NCBI RefSeq assembly: GCF_000383615.1
Contig: NZ_KB911602.1
Location: 23,112 to 87,111, forward strand
Source: Streptomyces canus 299MFChir4.1
Lineage (GTDB): Bacteria > Actinomycetota > Actinomycetes > Streptomycetales > Streptomycetaceae
Length of the DNA stretch: 64,000 nucleotides
Direction of reading: 5' to 3'
Under the pieces are notes generated by a model, which was not told where the DNA came from, ran no database searches, and was given only the letters and a program-made list of their open reading frames with translations. This document shows positions 25,498 to 32,871 of the stretch, one piece after another; the stretch's first letter is position 1, and every line of letters starts with the position of its first letter. Made by a program: the position numbers and the translations under genes.

Positions 25498-28400
25498 CTA
25501 CCCCCGCTCCCGCGCCTCCCGTGCCCCCGATTCCCGGAAGAAGCGCATCGCCTCGGTGCGGGCGCCCGAGGCCGCGTCCGTCTCGCCGGCGGCCTCCCAC
25601 ACCTCGGCCAGGTTCCACAGCGTCCGCGCCCGCCACAGCGGGAGCCGCAGCGCCTCCCAGAGCGACAGGGCCCGCTCCAGCGGGTCCCGTGCGCTCCCGG
25701 CGTCACCGGCGGCCAGCCGCCACTCCCCCAGCGTCCGCAGCACCAGCGCCTCGCCGAACCGGTCCTGCCGCTCGCGAGCCAGCTCCAGGCACCGTCCGAG
25801 GCGCTCGCGCGACGCGTCCAGGAGGCCGAGACGCAGCTCCACCTTGGCCAGCGACTGCTCCGTGTACATCACGCCGAACGAGTCGTGGAGGCCGGCGAAG
25901 ATCCGCAGCACGTCCCGCAGCAGCAGCTCGGCCCGCGCGTACTCCCCTTCCGCCCGGTGGCACAGCGCCACCGCGCGCAGCACCAGCGCCTCGCCGTGCC
26001 GGTCGTCCTCCGCCCGGTACAGCTCCAGGGCCTGCCCGAAGGCCTCGCGGGCGGCGGGGTCGTCGCCCTGTTCCCGGTACACGTAGCCGAGGCCGTAGAG
26101 CACCCGCGCCCGGGCACCGCGGTCGTCGAGCCGCCCGTACCCCTCCAGGGCCCGGTTGAGCAGCTCCAACGCCTCGCCGTAGCTGGCCTGTTCACGCCGG
26201 GCGGTGGCCATGCCGAGCAGCGCCTGGGCGGCGCCCTGGACGTCGTCGTGGGCCTCGAACAGCCGCAGCGCGTCCCGGTAGTAGGCGTACGACTCCTCGA
26301 ACTCGTCCTGCTCGTAGCGCAGTTGGCCGAGCCCGGTGAGGAGCCACGCCTCGCCCTCGCCGTCCCCGCTGCGCCGCACCGCCGCCATGGCCGCGGTGTG
26401 CGAGCGGGACCAGGCGTCGAACTGGTTGTACAGCGCGACCGAGCTCGCGATCAGCGCGCCGGCGAGGTCCCGGGCGGCGCGGTCCATGCCGTGGTCGGCG
26501 CAGTACTCCACCGCCGCCAGCAGACCGGCCTGTTCGGCGGCGAACCAGGCCGCGGGCCGCGTGAGCAGATCCTCCTCGGCCCGCGGATCTGCCGGGTCGA
26601 GGGGCCGTACGGCGGCCGGTTCGGGGAAGTACCGTGCCGCGCCGCCGGGGCCCCGCGCGGCGGCCTTCTCGGCCAGCCCCAGCCAGCACTCCACGAGGCG
26701 CCGCACGGCCGCCGCCCGCTCCTCGGCGCTCTCCTCCGACAGACAGCGCTCGCGGGCGTGTTCCCGGGCCAGGTCGTGGATGCGGTAGCGGCCGCGGCCG
26801 GTGGCGTCCACGCCGATCACATCGATGAAGTGGCAGTCCACGAGCCGCTCGACGGCCTCCTCGGCCTCCTCCGTGCCGATGTCCAGCAGGGGTGCGGCGA
26901 TCCAGGCCGCGAAGTCGGGCAGGTCGAGCAGGGCCAGCCGGCGCAGGGCGCGCTGTTCCTGCGGGTCGAGGTCGGCGTAGCCGAGTTCGAGGCTGGTGCG
27001 CAACTCCAGGTCCCCGGCGCGCAGTTCGTTGAGCCGGAGCCGCTCGTCCCGCAGCCGGGCGGCGAGCCGGCCGGGCACCCAGTGCGGCCGGGCCGCGAGC
27101 CGTGCCCCGGCGATGCGCACGGCGAGCGGCAACCGCCCGCACAGGGAGACGATCTCGGCGGTCTGTTCCGGCTCGGCGCGCACCCGGTCCGCTCCGGCGA
27201 CCCGGCGCAGGAGTTCCAGGGCCTCCTCCTCGTCCGGGACGGTCAGATCGAGGTGTGCCGCGCCCTCCAGCGCCACCAGCCTGCGCCGGCTCGTCACGAG
27301 CACGGCGGAGCCGGGACCGGGCGGCAGCAGCGGCCGTACGTGCGCCTCCCCGGCGGCGTTGTCGAGGATCAGCAGGATGCGGCGGTGCCCCGTGTAGGTG
27401 CGGTACAGCCCCGTCAGTTCCTCGACGGAGCTCGGCAGGGTCTCCGGTTCGGCGCCCATGGCGCGCAGCAGCCGGGCGAGGGCGTCGGCCGGTTGCAGGG
27501 GGGCGGTGTCGGCGGCCCGCAGGTCCACGAACAGGCGGCCGTCCGGGAAGAGTTCCGCGGTGCGATGGCCGACGTGGACGGCGAGCGCGGTCTTGCCGGT
27601 GCCGGAGCGCCCGGAGACGACGCCGATCGGCGGTGCGGTGCGGCCGGGCTCGTCGACGCGGCCCAGCAGCGCGACGGCCCAGTCGATCTGCTCCGACCGG
27701 CCGACGAAGTCGGCGATGTCCGGGGGGAGATGGGAGGGGGCGGGTCTCGGGGCCGGCGTGCCCGGTCCGCCGCCGACCGCCGCCGTACGGTCCGTGGTCC
27801 GCTGCCGGGTCTTCGCGGCGGCGGCGGATTCCCGGGACGAGGGGCCGGAGCCGGGGCCGGGCGGCGAGGGGTCGTGGGAGCGTGCGCCGGAACCGAGGAG
27901 TGACGGGCCGTGGGAGTGTGCGCCCGGGCCGAACGGCGAGGGATCGTGCGGGCGGGAGCCGGGGCCGAGCAGTGCGGGGTCGTTGGTGAGGACGGCCTTG
28001 TGCAGCGCCCGCAGTTCGGACCCGGCGTCGATGCCCAGCTCCTCACGCAGGACGTCGCGGCCCTCCTGGTAGGCGCGCAGGGCGTCGGAGACCCGTCCGG
28101 TGCGGAACAGGGCGGTCATCAGCTGGCCTCGCGGCCGTTCCCGGAGGGGGTGGGCGGCGACATGCGCGAGCAGGGGCGCGATGGCGCCGTCCGCGCGGCC
28201 GAGCTCCAGCTGGAGGCCGAAGGACTCCTCCTGGGCGACCAGCCGCAGTTCGGCCAGCCGGGCCGCCTCGATCCGGGCGAACGACTGGTTCAGCCCTTCG
28301 AGGGCCTCCTGCCCCCGCCACAGCCCCAGTGCCTCGGACAGCAGCTCGGCGGCCTCCTCGGCGCGGCCCCCGGCGGCCCGGGCCCGGCCGGAGCCGAGCA

Positions 28401-28719
28401 GTTCCTCGAAGCGGCGGGCGTCGACCTGGGAGGCGTCGAGATCGGCCACGTATCCCGGGGGCCGGGTGCGGATCACCTCCGCCTCGCCGACGCGGGCCAG
28501 GGCGCGGCGTACCGCGGAGACATGGGTGGCGACGAGGGCGCTGGCGGTGGCGGGCGCCTGCTCGTCCCAGACACAGTCCACGAGCCGTTCGGTGGAGAGC
28601 ACCTCGCCGAGGTGGACGACGAGTGCGGACAGGACCGCCAGGGGTCTGACCCCGCCAAGCGGGGCCCGTCGGTTCCCTTCCCACACCTCCACCGGACCGA
28701 GAAGACGTACCTGGAGCAT
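25498..28719 (-). CDS. AfsR/SARP-family transcriptional regulator (BTAD + NB-ARC + TPR)
   Basis: Large regulator of 1,073 residues. Order: OmpR-like winged helix beginning MLQVRLLGPVEVWEG and a BTAD bacterial transcription-activation domain (to about 250); a linker with repeated HDPSP/GPG words (about 250-310); NB-ARC ATPase (Walker A GRSGTGKTA, Walker B LLILDNA, VLVTSRRRL); then tetratricopeptide repeats to the end (AQALLGMATARREQ, GLGYVYREQGDDPAAREAFGQALELY). The ATG at 28719 with GGGGAACG upstream fits the fold; an in-frame GTG at 28935 would add 72 atypical residues. Such proteins activate secondary metabolism. The only PKS here is 20 kb away, so the target is open. Confidence 0.92.
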   Translation of the reverse strand: MLQVRLLGPVEVWEGNRRAPLGGVRPLAVLSALVVHLGEVLSTERLVDCVWDEQAPATASALVATHVSAVRRALARVGEAEVIRTRPPGYVADLDASQVDARRFEELLGSGRARAAGGRAEEAAELLSEALGLWRGQEALEGLNQSFARIEAARLAELRLVAQEESFGLQLELGRADGAIAPLLAHVAAHPLRERPRGQLMTALFRTGRVSDALRAYQEGRDVLREELGIDAGSELRALHKAVLTNDPALLGPGSRPHDPSPFGPGAHSHGPSLLGSGARSHDPSPPGPGSGPSSRESAAAAKTRQRTTDRTAAVGGGPGTPAPRPAPSHLPPDIADFVGRSEQIDWAVALLGRVDEPGRTAPPIGVVSGRSGTGKTALAVHVGHRTAELFPDGRLFVDLRAADTAPLQPADALARLLRAMGAEPETLPSSVEELTGLYRTYTGHRRILLILDNAAGEAHVRPLLPPGPGSAVLVTSRRRLVALEGAAHLDLTVPDEEEALELLRRVAGADRVRAEPEQTAEIVSLCGRLPLAVRIAGARLAARPHWVPGRLAARLRDERLRLNELRAGDLELRTSLELGYADLDPQEQRALRRLALLDLPDFAAWIAAPLLDIGTEEAEEAVERLVDCHFIDVIGVDATGRGRYRIHDLAREHARERCLSEESAEERAAAVRRLVECWLGLAEKAAARGPGGAARYFPEPAAVRPLDPADPRAEEDLLTRPAAWFAAEQAGLLAAVEYCADHGMDRAARDLAGALIASSVALYNQFDAWSRSHTAAMAAVRRSGDGEGEAWLLTGLGQLRYEQDEFEESYAYYRDALRLFEAHDDVQGAAQALLGMATARREQASYGEALELLNRALEGYGRLDDRGARARVLYGLGYVYREQGDDPAAREAFGQALELYRAEDDRHGEALVLRAVALCHRAEGEYARAELLLRDVLRIFAGLHDSFGVMYTEQSLAKVELRLGLLDASRERLGRCLELARERQDRFGEALVLRTLGEWRLAAGDAGSARDPLERALSLWEALRLPLWRARTLWNLAEVWEAAGETDAASGARTEAMRFFRESGAREARERG

Positions 28720-28979
28720 CGTTCCCCGATCGCCGTACCGCCCGCCCCGCGGATGCGTGTTCGACGATATCGACGGGCGGTGTCCGCGGACGACGTGAGC
28801 CGCGCCGTCCTGGCCGGATCCTGCCAGTCGGCCGCCGTGCGCGGGCCCGGCAGCGGGGCGTGACACCGGTACGAAGGGGCTGTTTTCCCGACTCCCTCTC
28901 CGGACGGCGGTTGACTGGATTTCGACGGTGCCCACAGCTGCCCCTCATCTGAGGGACGGCTGGTCGGGGGCGTTCGTAT

Positions 28980-29018
28980 GAGCGCTCTCCGATTGTTTGT
29001 CGCAGAGCGCTCTCCGAT
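28980..29018. promoter_or_regulatory. Two LacI-operator-like boxes
   Basis: GAGCGCTCTCCGAT occurs at 28980-28993 and 29005-29018, 25 bases apart. The palindromic cores are GAGCGCTC and AGAGCGCTCT, matching the centre of CebR/CelR-type LacI operators (TGGGAGCGCTCCCA). No LacI gene is in the window. Confidence 0.55.
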
Positions 29019-29107
29019 ACTTCTCGGCCGGAAGACCGGTCGCCGCACCTCGTGTCGCCCAGCCGCCCGCACTCCTTCGGCTGCCGGACATTTGAACGTC
29101 ACACCGA

Positions 29108-29124
29108 GAGGGAACGTTTCCCTC
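29108..29124. promoter_or_regulatory. 7+7 inverted repeat
   Basis: GAGGGAA-CGT-TTCCCTC is exactly symmetrical apart from the three central bases, and may be an operator for the flippase-like gene at 29201. Confidence 0.55.
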
Positions 29125-29149
29125 GTCCCCTCTGCATCGCCTTGCCTCC

Positions 29150-29180
29150 GTCATGCCCCGTGTCCCGCACGGGGCATGAC
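29150..29180 (+). promoter_or_regulatory. 13-bp hairpin just before the ribosome-binding site of 29201
   Basis: GTCATGCCCCGTG (29150-29162) pairs perfectly with 29168-29180 across a TCCCG loop. The ribosome-binding site AAAGGACG begins at 29184, so the structure lies right at the leader. It lacks a T-tract and is thus more likely a regulatory leader stem or operator than a terminator. Confidence 0.6.
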
Positions 29181-29200
29181 GCGAAAGGACGACGTGCGCC

Positions 29201-30241
29201 GTGTCCCTGCTTCCGCTCGAAGGTCCCCCGGGTCCGCTCCCCGCCGCCGCCCCGGCCCCGCTCCCGGTCAGCACCCCGGCCCCCGCTCCCGCCGGCTCCC
29301 GCCGCCCCCTGACCCGGCTCACCCGCCGCCTGGTCACCGTGCTCCCCCTGCTGCTCATCGGCATATGGGCGGCGCTGGACTGGCGTGCCCTGTACGACGG
29401 CACCGCGCGGTTGGCCTCGGCCGATCCCGGCTGGCTGCTCGTCGGGCTCTTCTACACCTGCCTGGGCTGGATCTCCGCCTCCGTCGTCCGCCAGGGCGCG
29501 CTGCCCGAGCGGCTGCCGTCGGGGCTCCTGGTGGCCTCGCAGTTCGCCGCGGGCGCCGCCAATCATGTGCTGCCGGCGAGCCTCGGCGCCCACGCCGTCA
29601 CCCTGCGCTTCCTCCAGGGGCAGGGCATCCCGCTGGCCCGCGCCACCGCCTCGCTCGCCCTGTACGCGCTGGTCAGGCCGATCGCCAAGACGCTCGTCCT
29701 GATCGGCTTCCTGGTCGCCCTGCCGGGTCTGCTGCGGCTCGGTGATCTCGTCCCGGACCGGCGCATGCTGTTCCTGCCACTGGTGGCCGCGGGACTCGGA
29801 CTCGGCGCCGCGCTCCTGCTGTTGACCCTGGTCCGCCCGCTGCGCCGCCCGGCGGTCACGTTCGTGCGCACCGCCCTGACCGACGCCCGCCGTCTGCACA
29901 CCATGCCCAGCCGGATCCTCGCCCTGTGGGGCGGCGCGGCCGCCGCGCCACTGCTCCAGGCGAGCGTGATCCACGCGGTCGGCGCCTCGCTCGGGGTGAC
30001 GCTGTCCTGGGCGCAGGTCGCGTTCGCGTACCTCGCCGCGAGCAGCGCGGTCGGGTCCGTGCCGGCGCCCGGCGGCATCGGCCCGGTGGACGCGGCCATG
30101 GTCTTCACCCTCGCCGTCTACGGCGTCCCCTTGAGCGTCGGCACCGCGACCCTGATCGGCTACCGCGTCCTGACGGTGTGGCTGCCCCTGTTGCCCGGGG
30201 TGCTCTGCATGTCGGCCCTCGTCCACCGAAAGGCGCTGTGA
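29201..30241 (+). CDS. UPF0104/LPG-synthase-TM-like membrane protein
   Basis: Integral membrane protein of 346 residues with a Pro/Ala-rich N-terminus and about eight helices (LLLIGIWAALDWRAL; LGWISASVVRQGALPE; AANHVLPASLGAHAVTLRF; TLVLIGFLVALPGLL). Conserved SVPAPGGIGPVDAAMVFTL near the C-terminus is typical of the UPF0104/AglD family, related to the flippase half of MprF lysyl-phosphatidylglycerol synthase. There is no catalytic MprF domain. It probably moves a lipid or lipid-linked sugar. The stop overlaps (GTGA) the start of a broken downstream gene. Confidence 0.82.
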   Translation: MSLLPLEGPPGPLPAAAPAPLPVSTPAPAPAGSRRPLTRLTRRLVTVLPLLLIGIWAALDWRALYDGTARLASADPGWLLVGLFYTCLGWISASVVRQGALPERLPSGLLVASQFAAGAANHVLPASLGAHAVTLRFLQGQGIPLARATASLALYALVRPIAKTLVLIGFLVALPGLLRLGDLVPDRRMLFLPLVAAGLGLGAALLLLTLVRPLRRPAVTFVRTALTDARRLHTMPSRILALWGGAAAAPLLQASVIHAVGASLGVTLSWAQVAFAYLAASSAVGSVPAPGGIGPVDAAMVFTLAVYGVPLSVGTATLIGYRVLTVWLPLLPGVLCMSALVHRKAL

Positions 30242-30404
30242 ACACCTGGCGACATCCACCCTCTCAGATGCATGGCCGCCGCCCTGCTGCTGGCGCTCGG
30301 CCTCTCGGCCCCCGCCTCGGCCGAACCCCGGCAGTCCGTGCCGGAGGTACGGACGACGCCCCAGAGGATGACCGTCGGACCCGGCCGGCTCCCCGTCCCC
30401 GACC
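30238..30404 (+). pseudogene. Remnant 5' end of a secreted-protein gene
   Basis: A GTG at 30238 overlaps the preceding stop by GTGA, as expected for an operon member. After about ten codons the coding sense passes to another frame: AAALLLALGLSAPASAEP, a textbook signal peptide, starts at 30272. The rest is missing; the sequence runs into a decayed transposase gene. I read this as a secreted protein gene that lost its body through insertion or deletion and took a frameshift. Confidence 0.55.
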
Positions 30405-30800
30405 TCGCTCGCGCCCACGCCGAAGTTGCTGACGCCCGCCGCGAGTTCCTCCCCCATCCAGCTCTCCACCAAGCTGATCTCCGAGAACCAAGGGATCGCC
30501 GTGGAGGACCTGTCAGTGGCGGGACTGGCCCGCACCAGGCTGGCCAAGTCCGTGCACGACGCCGGATGGTCATCCTTCCTCGGCATGCTGGCGTACAAAG
30601 CGGAACGGTACGGCCGCACCCTGGTCAGGATCGGCCGGTTCACACCAACGCCGCACTCAACATCAAACAGGCCGCCGGACTGGCGGTATCAGCCTGCGGA
30701 GCGCCGGTAAGACCAGGACCCGTTCTTGCACAGCGCGCAGAAACGAAGTGGAACTGCCCCGGCGCCGGCGGGACGAGCGGGAGTCCGGCTCGGGTGGCGG
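30405..30800 (+). pseudogene. Decayed TnpB/OrfB (IS605/IS1341-type)
   Basis: Parts of TnpB can be read in two frames. A short N-terminal part (RAHAEVADARREFL) ends near 30450. The central LSTKLISENQGIAVEDLSVAGL and KSVHDAGWSSFLGMLAYKAERYGRTLV lies in a second frame (30462-30641). The C-terminal NAALNIKQAAGLAVSACG returns to the first frame from about 30643. The zinc-finger region (CxxC pairs and the last RuvC acidic residue) is missing at the 30641 junction. There is at least one frameshift and one deletion, no TnpA and no obvious ends, so it is dead. Confidence 0.85.
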
Positions 30801-30895
30801 TGCGGCCGGGACCGCGCAGGCCCGTCTGCTGAACACCGTCCGGAAGGACTTCTCCGCCACGCACACGGGCCCAACTGAGGGAGGTGCAACACACC

Positions 30896-30930
30896 CAGGG
30901 GCGCCGGGAACTGCGCGACCAGCCCCCACC
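30896..30930. repeat. Dispersed Streptomyces repeat, copy 1
   Basis: Copy with the word GGGAACTGCGCGACCAGCCC, followed by an inverted-repeat-like GCAAGTTCCCCGCG. It lies between the TnpB remnant and the SIS gene. The same word recurs at 37163 and, diverged, at 45734. Confidence 0.65.
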
Positions 30931-30971
30931 GACCGCAAGTTCCCCGCGATACCCCAACCCCTCGAAAGAAC

Positions 30972-31736
30972 CTACGTAGCAGTACGCCGAACCCGCCCCG
31001 CGTACCGCTTCTCCAACTCCAGGTTGCCCTCGAACCCACCAGGCACATTGGCCGACACGTAAACCGGCGGCCGCTCCCCGGACGCGAGCAGCAGACCCGA
31101 CGCCTCCGCCACGGCCATCTGCACCAGCATCACCCCGGTCAACGTGGACAGCGCCCCCACCGCCCCACCCCCCGGCAACGACAACAACGCGTCCCCGACC
31201 GGAGCCGCGTTGTCCAGCACCACGTCCGCCAGGTCCACGAGCTTCTTGCCGCTCTCGTGCCCCGCGGGCACCGCCGCCGTGTGCGTGCGGGAGGTGATGG
31301 CGAGGATCTTGTGCCCCTGCTGCTTGGCGTGCAGCGCCATCTCCACGATGACGTTGTTGACGCCGGAGTTGGAGATGATGACGAACAGATCCCGGGCGCG
31401 CGGCGCGGCCAGGTCGTAGAGGCGGACGGCCACCCCCGGCTCCCGCTCGAGCAGCGGGTCGTCGAGGACGCTCGGGTCGTCACCGCCGTAGAGGACGAGG
31501 TCGGAGATCTGGAGCCGGTTCGTGGGCACGAGCCCGCCGGCGCGGCCCGCGACCTCCAGGACCATCGCCTGGGAGTGGCCGGTTCCGAAAGCCTGGATCA
31601 CGCCGTCGGCGCGGATGCAGTCGGCGATCAGCTCGGCGGCGCGGCGCACGTCCTCGCGGGCGGACTCGACGACATGACGGAGGACGTCCAGACTCTGTTC
31701 GGCGAAGCCCTGGGCGCTGACTGACTCGACGGACAC
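30972..31736 (-). CDS. SIS-domain phosphosugar-binding protein (UPF0309)
   Basis: Cytoplasmic SIS-domain protein of 254 residues. The GTG at 31736 is preceded by GTGGGGAGTG; a longer frame to 31820 includes the operator region and is rejected. The phosphosugar pocket is visible as IQAFGTGHSQAMVLEVAGRAGG and VIISNSGVNNVIVEMALHAKQQGHKILAITSR. It matches the uncharacterised UPF0309 family and may isomerise or de-aminate a phosphosugar such as GlcNAc-6-phosphate. It is divergent from an RpiR regulator, which also has a SIS domain, and shares its operator region. Confidence 0.88.
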   Translation of the reverse strand: MSVESVSAQGFAEQSLDVLRHVVESAREDVRRAAELIADCIRADGVIQAFGTGHSQAMVLEVAGRAGGLVPTNRLQISDLVLYGGDDPSVLDDPLLEREPGVAVRLYDLAAPRARDLFVIISNSGVNNVIVEMALHAKQQGHKILAITSRTHTAAVPAGHESGKKLVDLADVVLDNAAPVGDALLSLPGGGAVGALSTLTGVMLVQMAVAEASGLLLASGERPPVYVSANVPGGFEGNLELEKRYAGRVRRTAT

Positions 31737-31750
31737 GCGACACTCCCCAC

Positions 31751-31849
31751 TGATGGATTGAACCACCATACAATCAGCCATCGATGAATCAATAAACCAT
31801 ACCGCGGTCCTGGTATTCAATCAGTGGCCCTAAGGGTGGCTGATACCTT
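31751..31849. promoter_or_regulatory. Divergent operator/promoter region of SIS and RpiR genes
   Basis: AT-rich relative to the genome. It carries ATTGAACCA at 31757-31765, TGGTATTCAATCA at 31811-31823 and ATGAATCAATAAACCAT at 31784-31800, forms of a TGGTT/AACCA half-site. TACCTT at 31844-31849 ends six bases before the rpiR-type ATG and looks like a leaderless -10 box. Confidence 0.55.
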
Positions 31850-31855
31850 CTTTCC

Positions 31856-32740
31856 ATGCCTCCGACCGACGTCACCACACTGATCCGCACCGAACTGCCC
31901 CGGCTGGCCGGTTCACTGCGGAAGGTCGGCGAGCTGATCCTGGAGGATCCGGCCGCCGTCACCCACTGCTCGGCCGCCGAACTGGGCCGCCGCACCGGAA
32001 CCTCGCAGGCCACGGTGACCCGGTTCTGCCGCGCCATCGGGCTCGAGTCCTACCAGCACCTGCTGATCGAGCTGGCCCAGGAGCGCGGTCGCGGCGAGGT
32101 CTCCGACTGGGGCTCGGCCGAGATCGGTCCGGACATCTCCCCGGACGACAGCCTGGAGCGGGTCGTCCAGGTGGTCGGCAGCGCGGACCTGCGGGCGATC
32201 CAGCAGACGATCGAGCGCATCGACCTCGACTCGCTGGAGCGAGCGGCCCAGGCGCTGGCCAAGGCCCGCCGCATCGACGTGTACGGCGTCGGGGGCAGCG
32301 GCGCGGTCGCCCAGGAGACCGAGACCCGGCTGTTCCGCATCGGCTGCCAGGTCCGCGGCTGGACCGAGGTGCACGGCGCGGCCACCTCCGCGGCCCTGCT
32401 CACCCCGGCCGACGTGGCCATAGGGATCTCCCACTCGGGCGCCACCCGCGAGACCCTCGAACCCTTCGAGATGGCCAAGGAGCGGGGCGCGACCACCATC
32501 GCCATCACCACCGACCCGCGCTCCCCGCTGGCCAAGGCCGCCGACATCCGGCTCATCTCCGCGACCTCCGAGACCAGTTTCCGCACCGGCAGCATCGGCG
32601 GCCGGCACTCCGTCCTGATGATCGTCGACTGCCTCTACGTCCGGGTCGGCCAGGTCGCCTACCAGCGGGCCAGCGCCTCCCTCGCCCTCACCGACCACAT
32701 CACCCCGCAGCATGCGGTAAAGGCACGCCGGACGCGTTGA
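31856..32740 (+). CDS. MurR/RpiR-family transcriptional regulator
   Basis: Regulator of 294 residues. The N-terminal RpiR helix-turn-helix is CSAAELGRRTGTSQATVTRFCRAIGLESYQHL; the C-terminal SIS domain (about 130-270) binds a phosphosugar effector (DVYGVGGSGAVAQETE; GISHSGATRETLEPFEMAKERGATTIAITT). It is divergent from a SIS enzyme and directly upstream of the mannosidase/importer genes. It probably senses a sugar phosphate produced by the island and acts through the TGGTTCA/TGAACCA sites noted nearby. Confidence 0.92.
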   Translation: MPPTDVTTLIRTELPRLAGSLRKVGELILEDPAAVTHCSAAELGRRTGTSQATVTRFCRAIGLESYQHLLIELAQERGRGEVSDWGSAEIGPDISPDDSLERVVQVVGSADLRAIQQTIERIDLDSLERAAQALAKARRIDVYGVGGSGAVAQETETRLFRIGCQVRGWTEVHGAATSAALLTPADVAIGISHSGATRETLEPFEMAKERGATTIAITTDPRSPLAKAADIRLISATSETSFRTGSIGGRHSVLMIVDCLYVRVGQVAYQRASASLALTDHITPQHAVKARRTR

Positions 32741-32781
32741 CCGTGTCCGACGGCACGGTGACCGTGTCCGATCTTGCATGG

Positions 32782-32824
32782 ATGAACCACCGAGATAACA
32801 CAAGGATGGTTGTTTGAATCATCC
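32782..32824 (+). promoter_or_regulatory. Operator candidates before the mannosidase gene
   Basis: ATGAACCA lies at 32782-32789. A 21-base imperfect palindrome spans 32804-32824: left arm GGATGGTT, right arm AATCATCC, one mismatch. The ribosome-binding site GTAGGAG and the ATG follow at 32861-32874. Confidence 0.55.
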
Positions 32825-32871
32825 TCCCGGTGCCAGGATGGGGCTCCCCCGAGTCATCTCGTAGGAGCCCC

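Larger units (their letters stand above)
28720..29200. promoter_or_regulatory. Operator-rich divergent region
   Basis: A 481-base region between the AfsR-like gene (minus) and the flippase-like gene (plus). It holds two LacI-type boxes, a 7+7 inverted repeat and a 13-bp hairpin (each listed separately), and no recognisable coding sequence. Which gene each element serves is unresolved. Confidence 0.6.

Noticed and set aside
25498..28719. AfsR-like protein as the PKS cluster regulator
   Set aside because: It is about 20 kb away with an unrelated island between, so linkage alone does not support it.
30405..30800. Intact IS605-family element
   Set aside because: Frameshift, missing zinc finger and no TnpA or recognisable ends.
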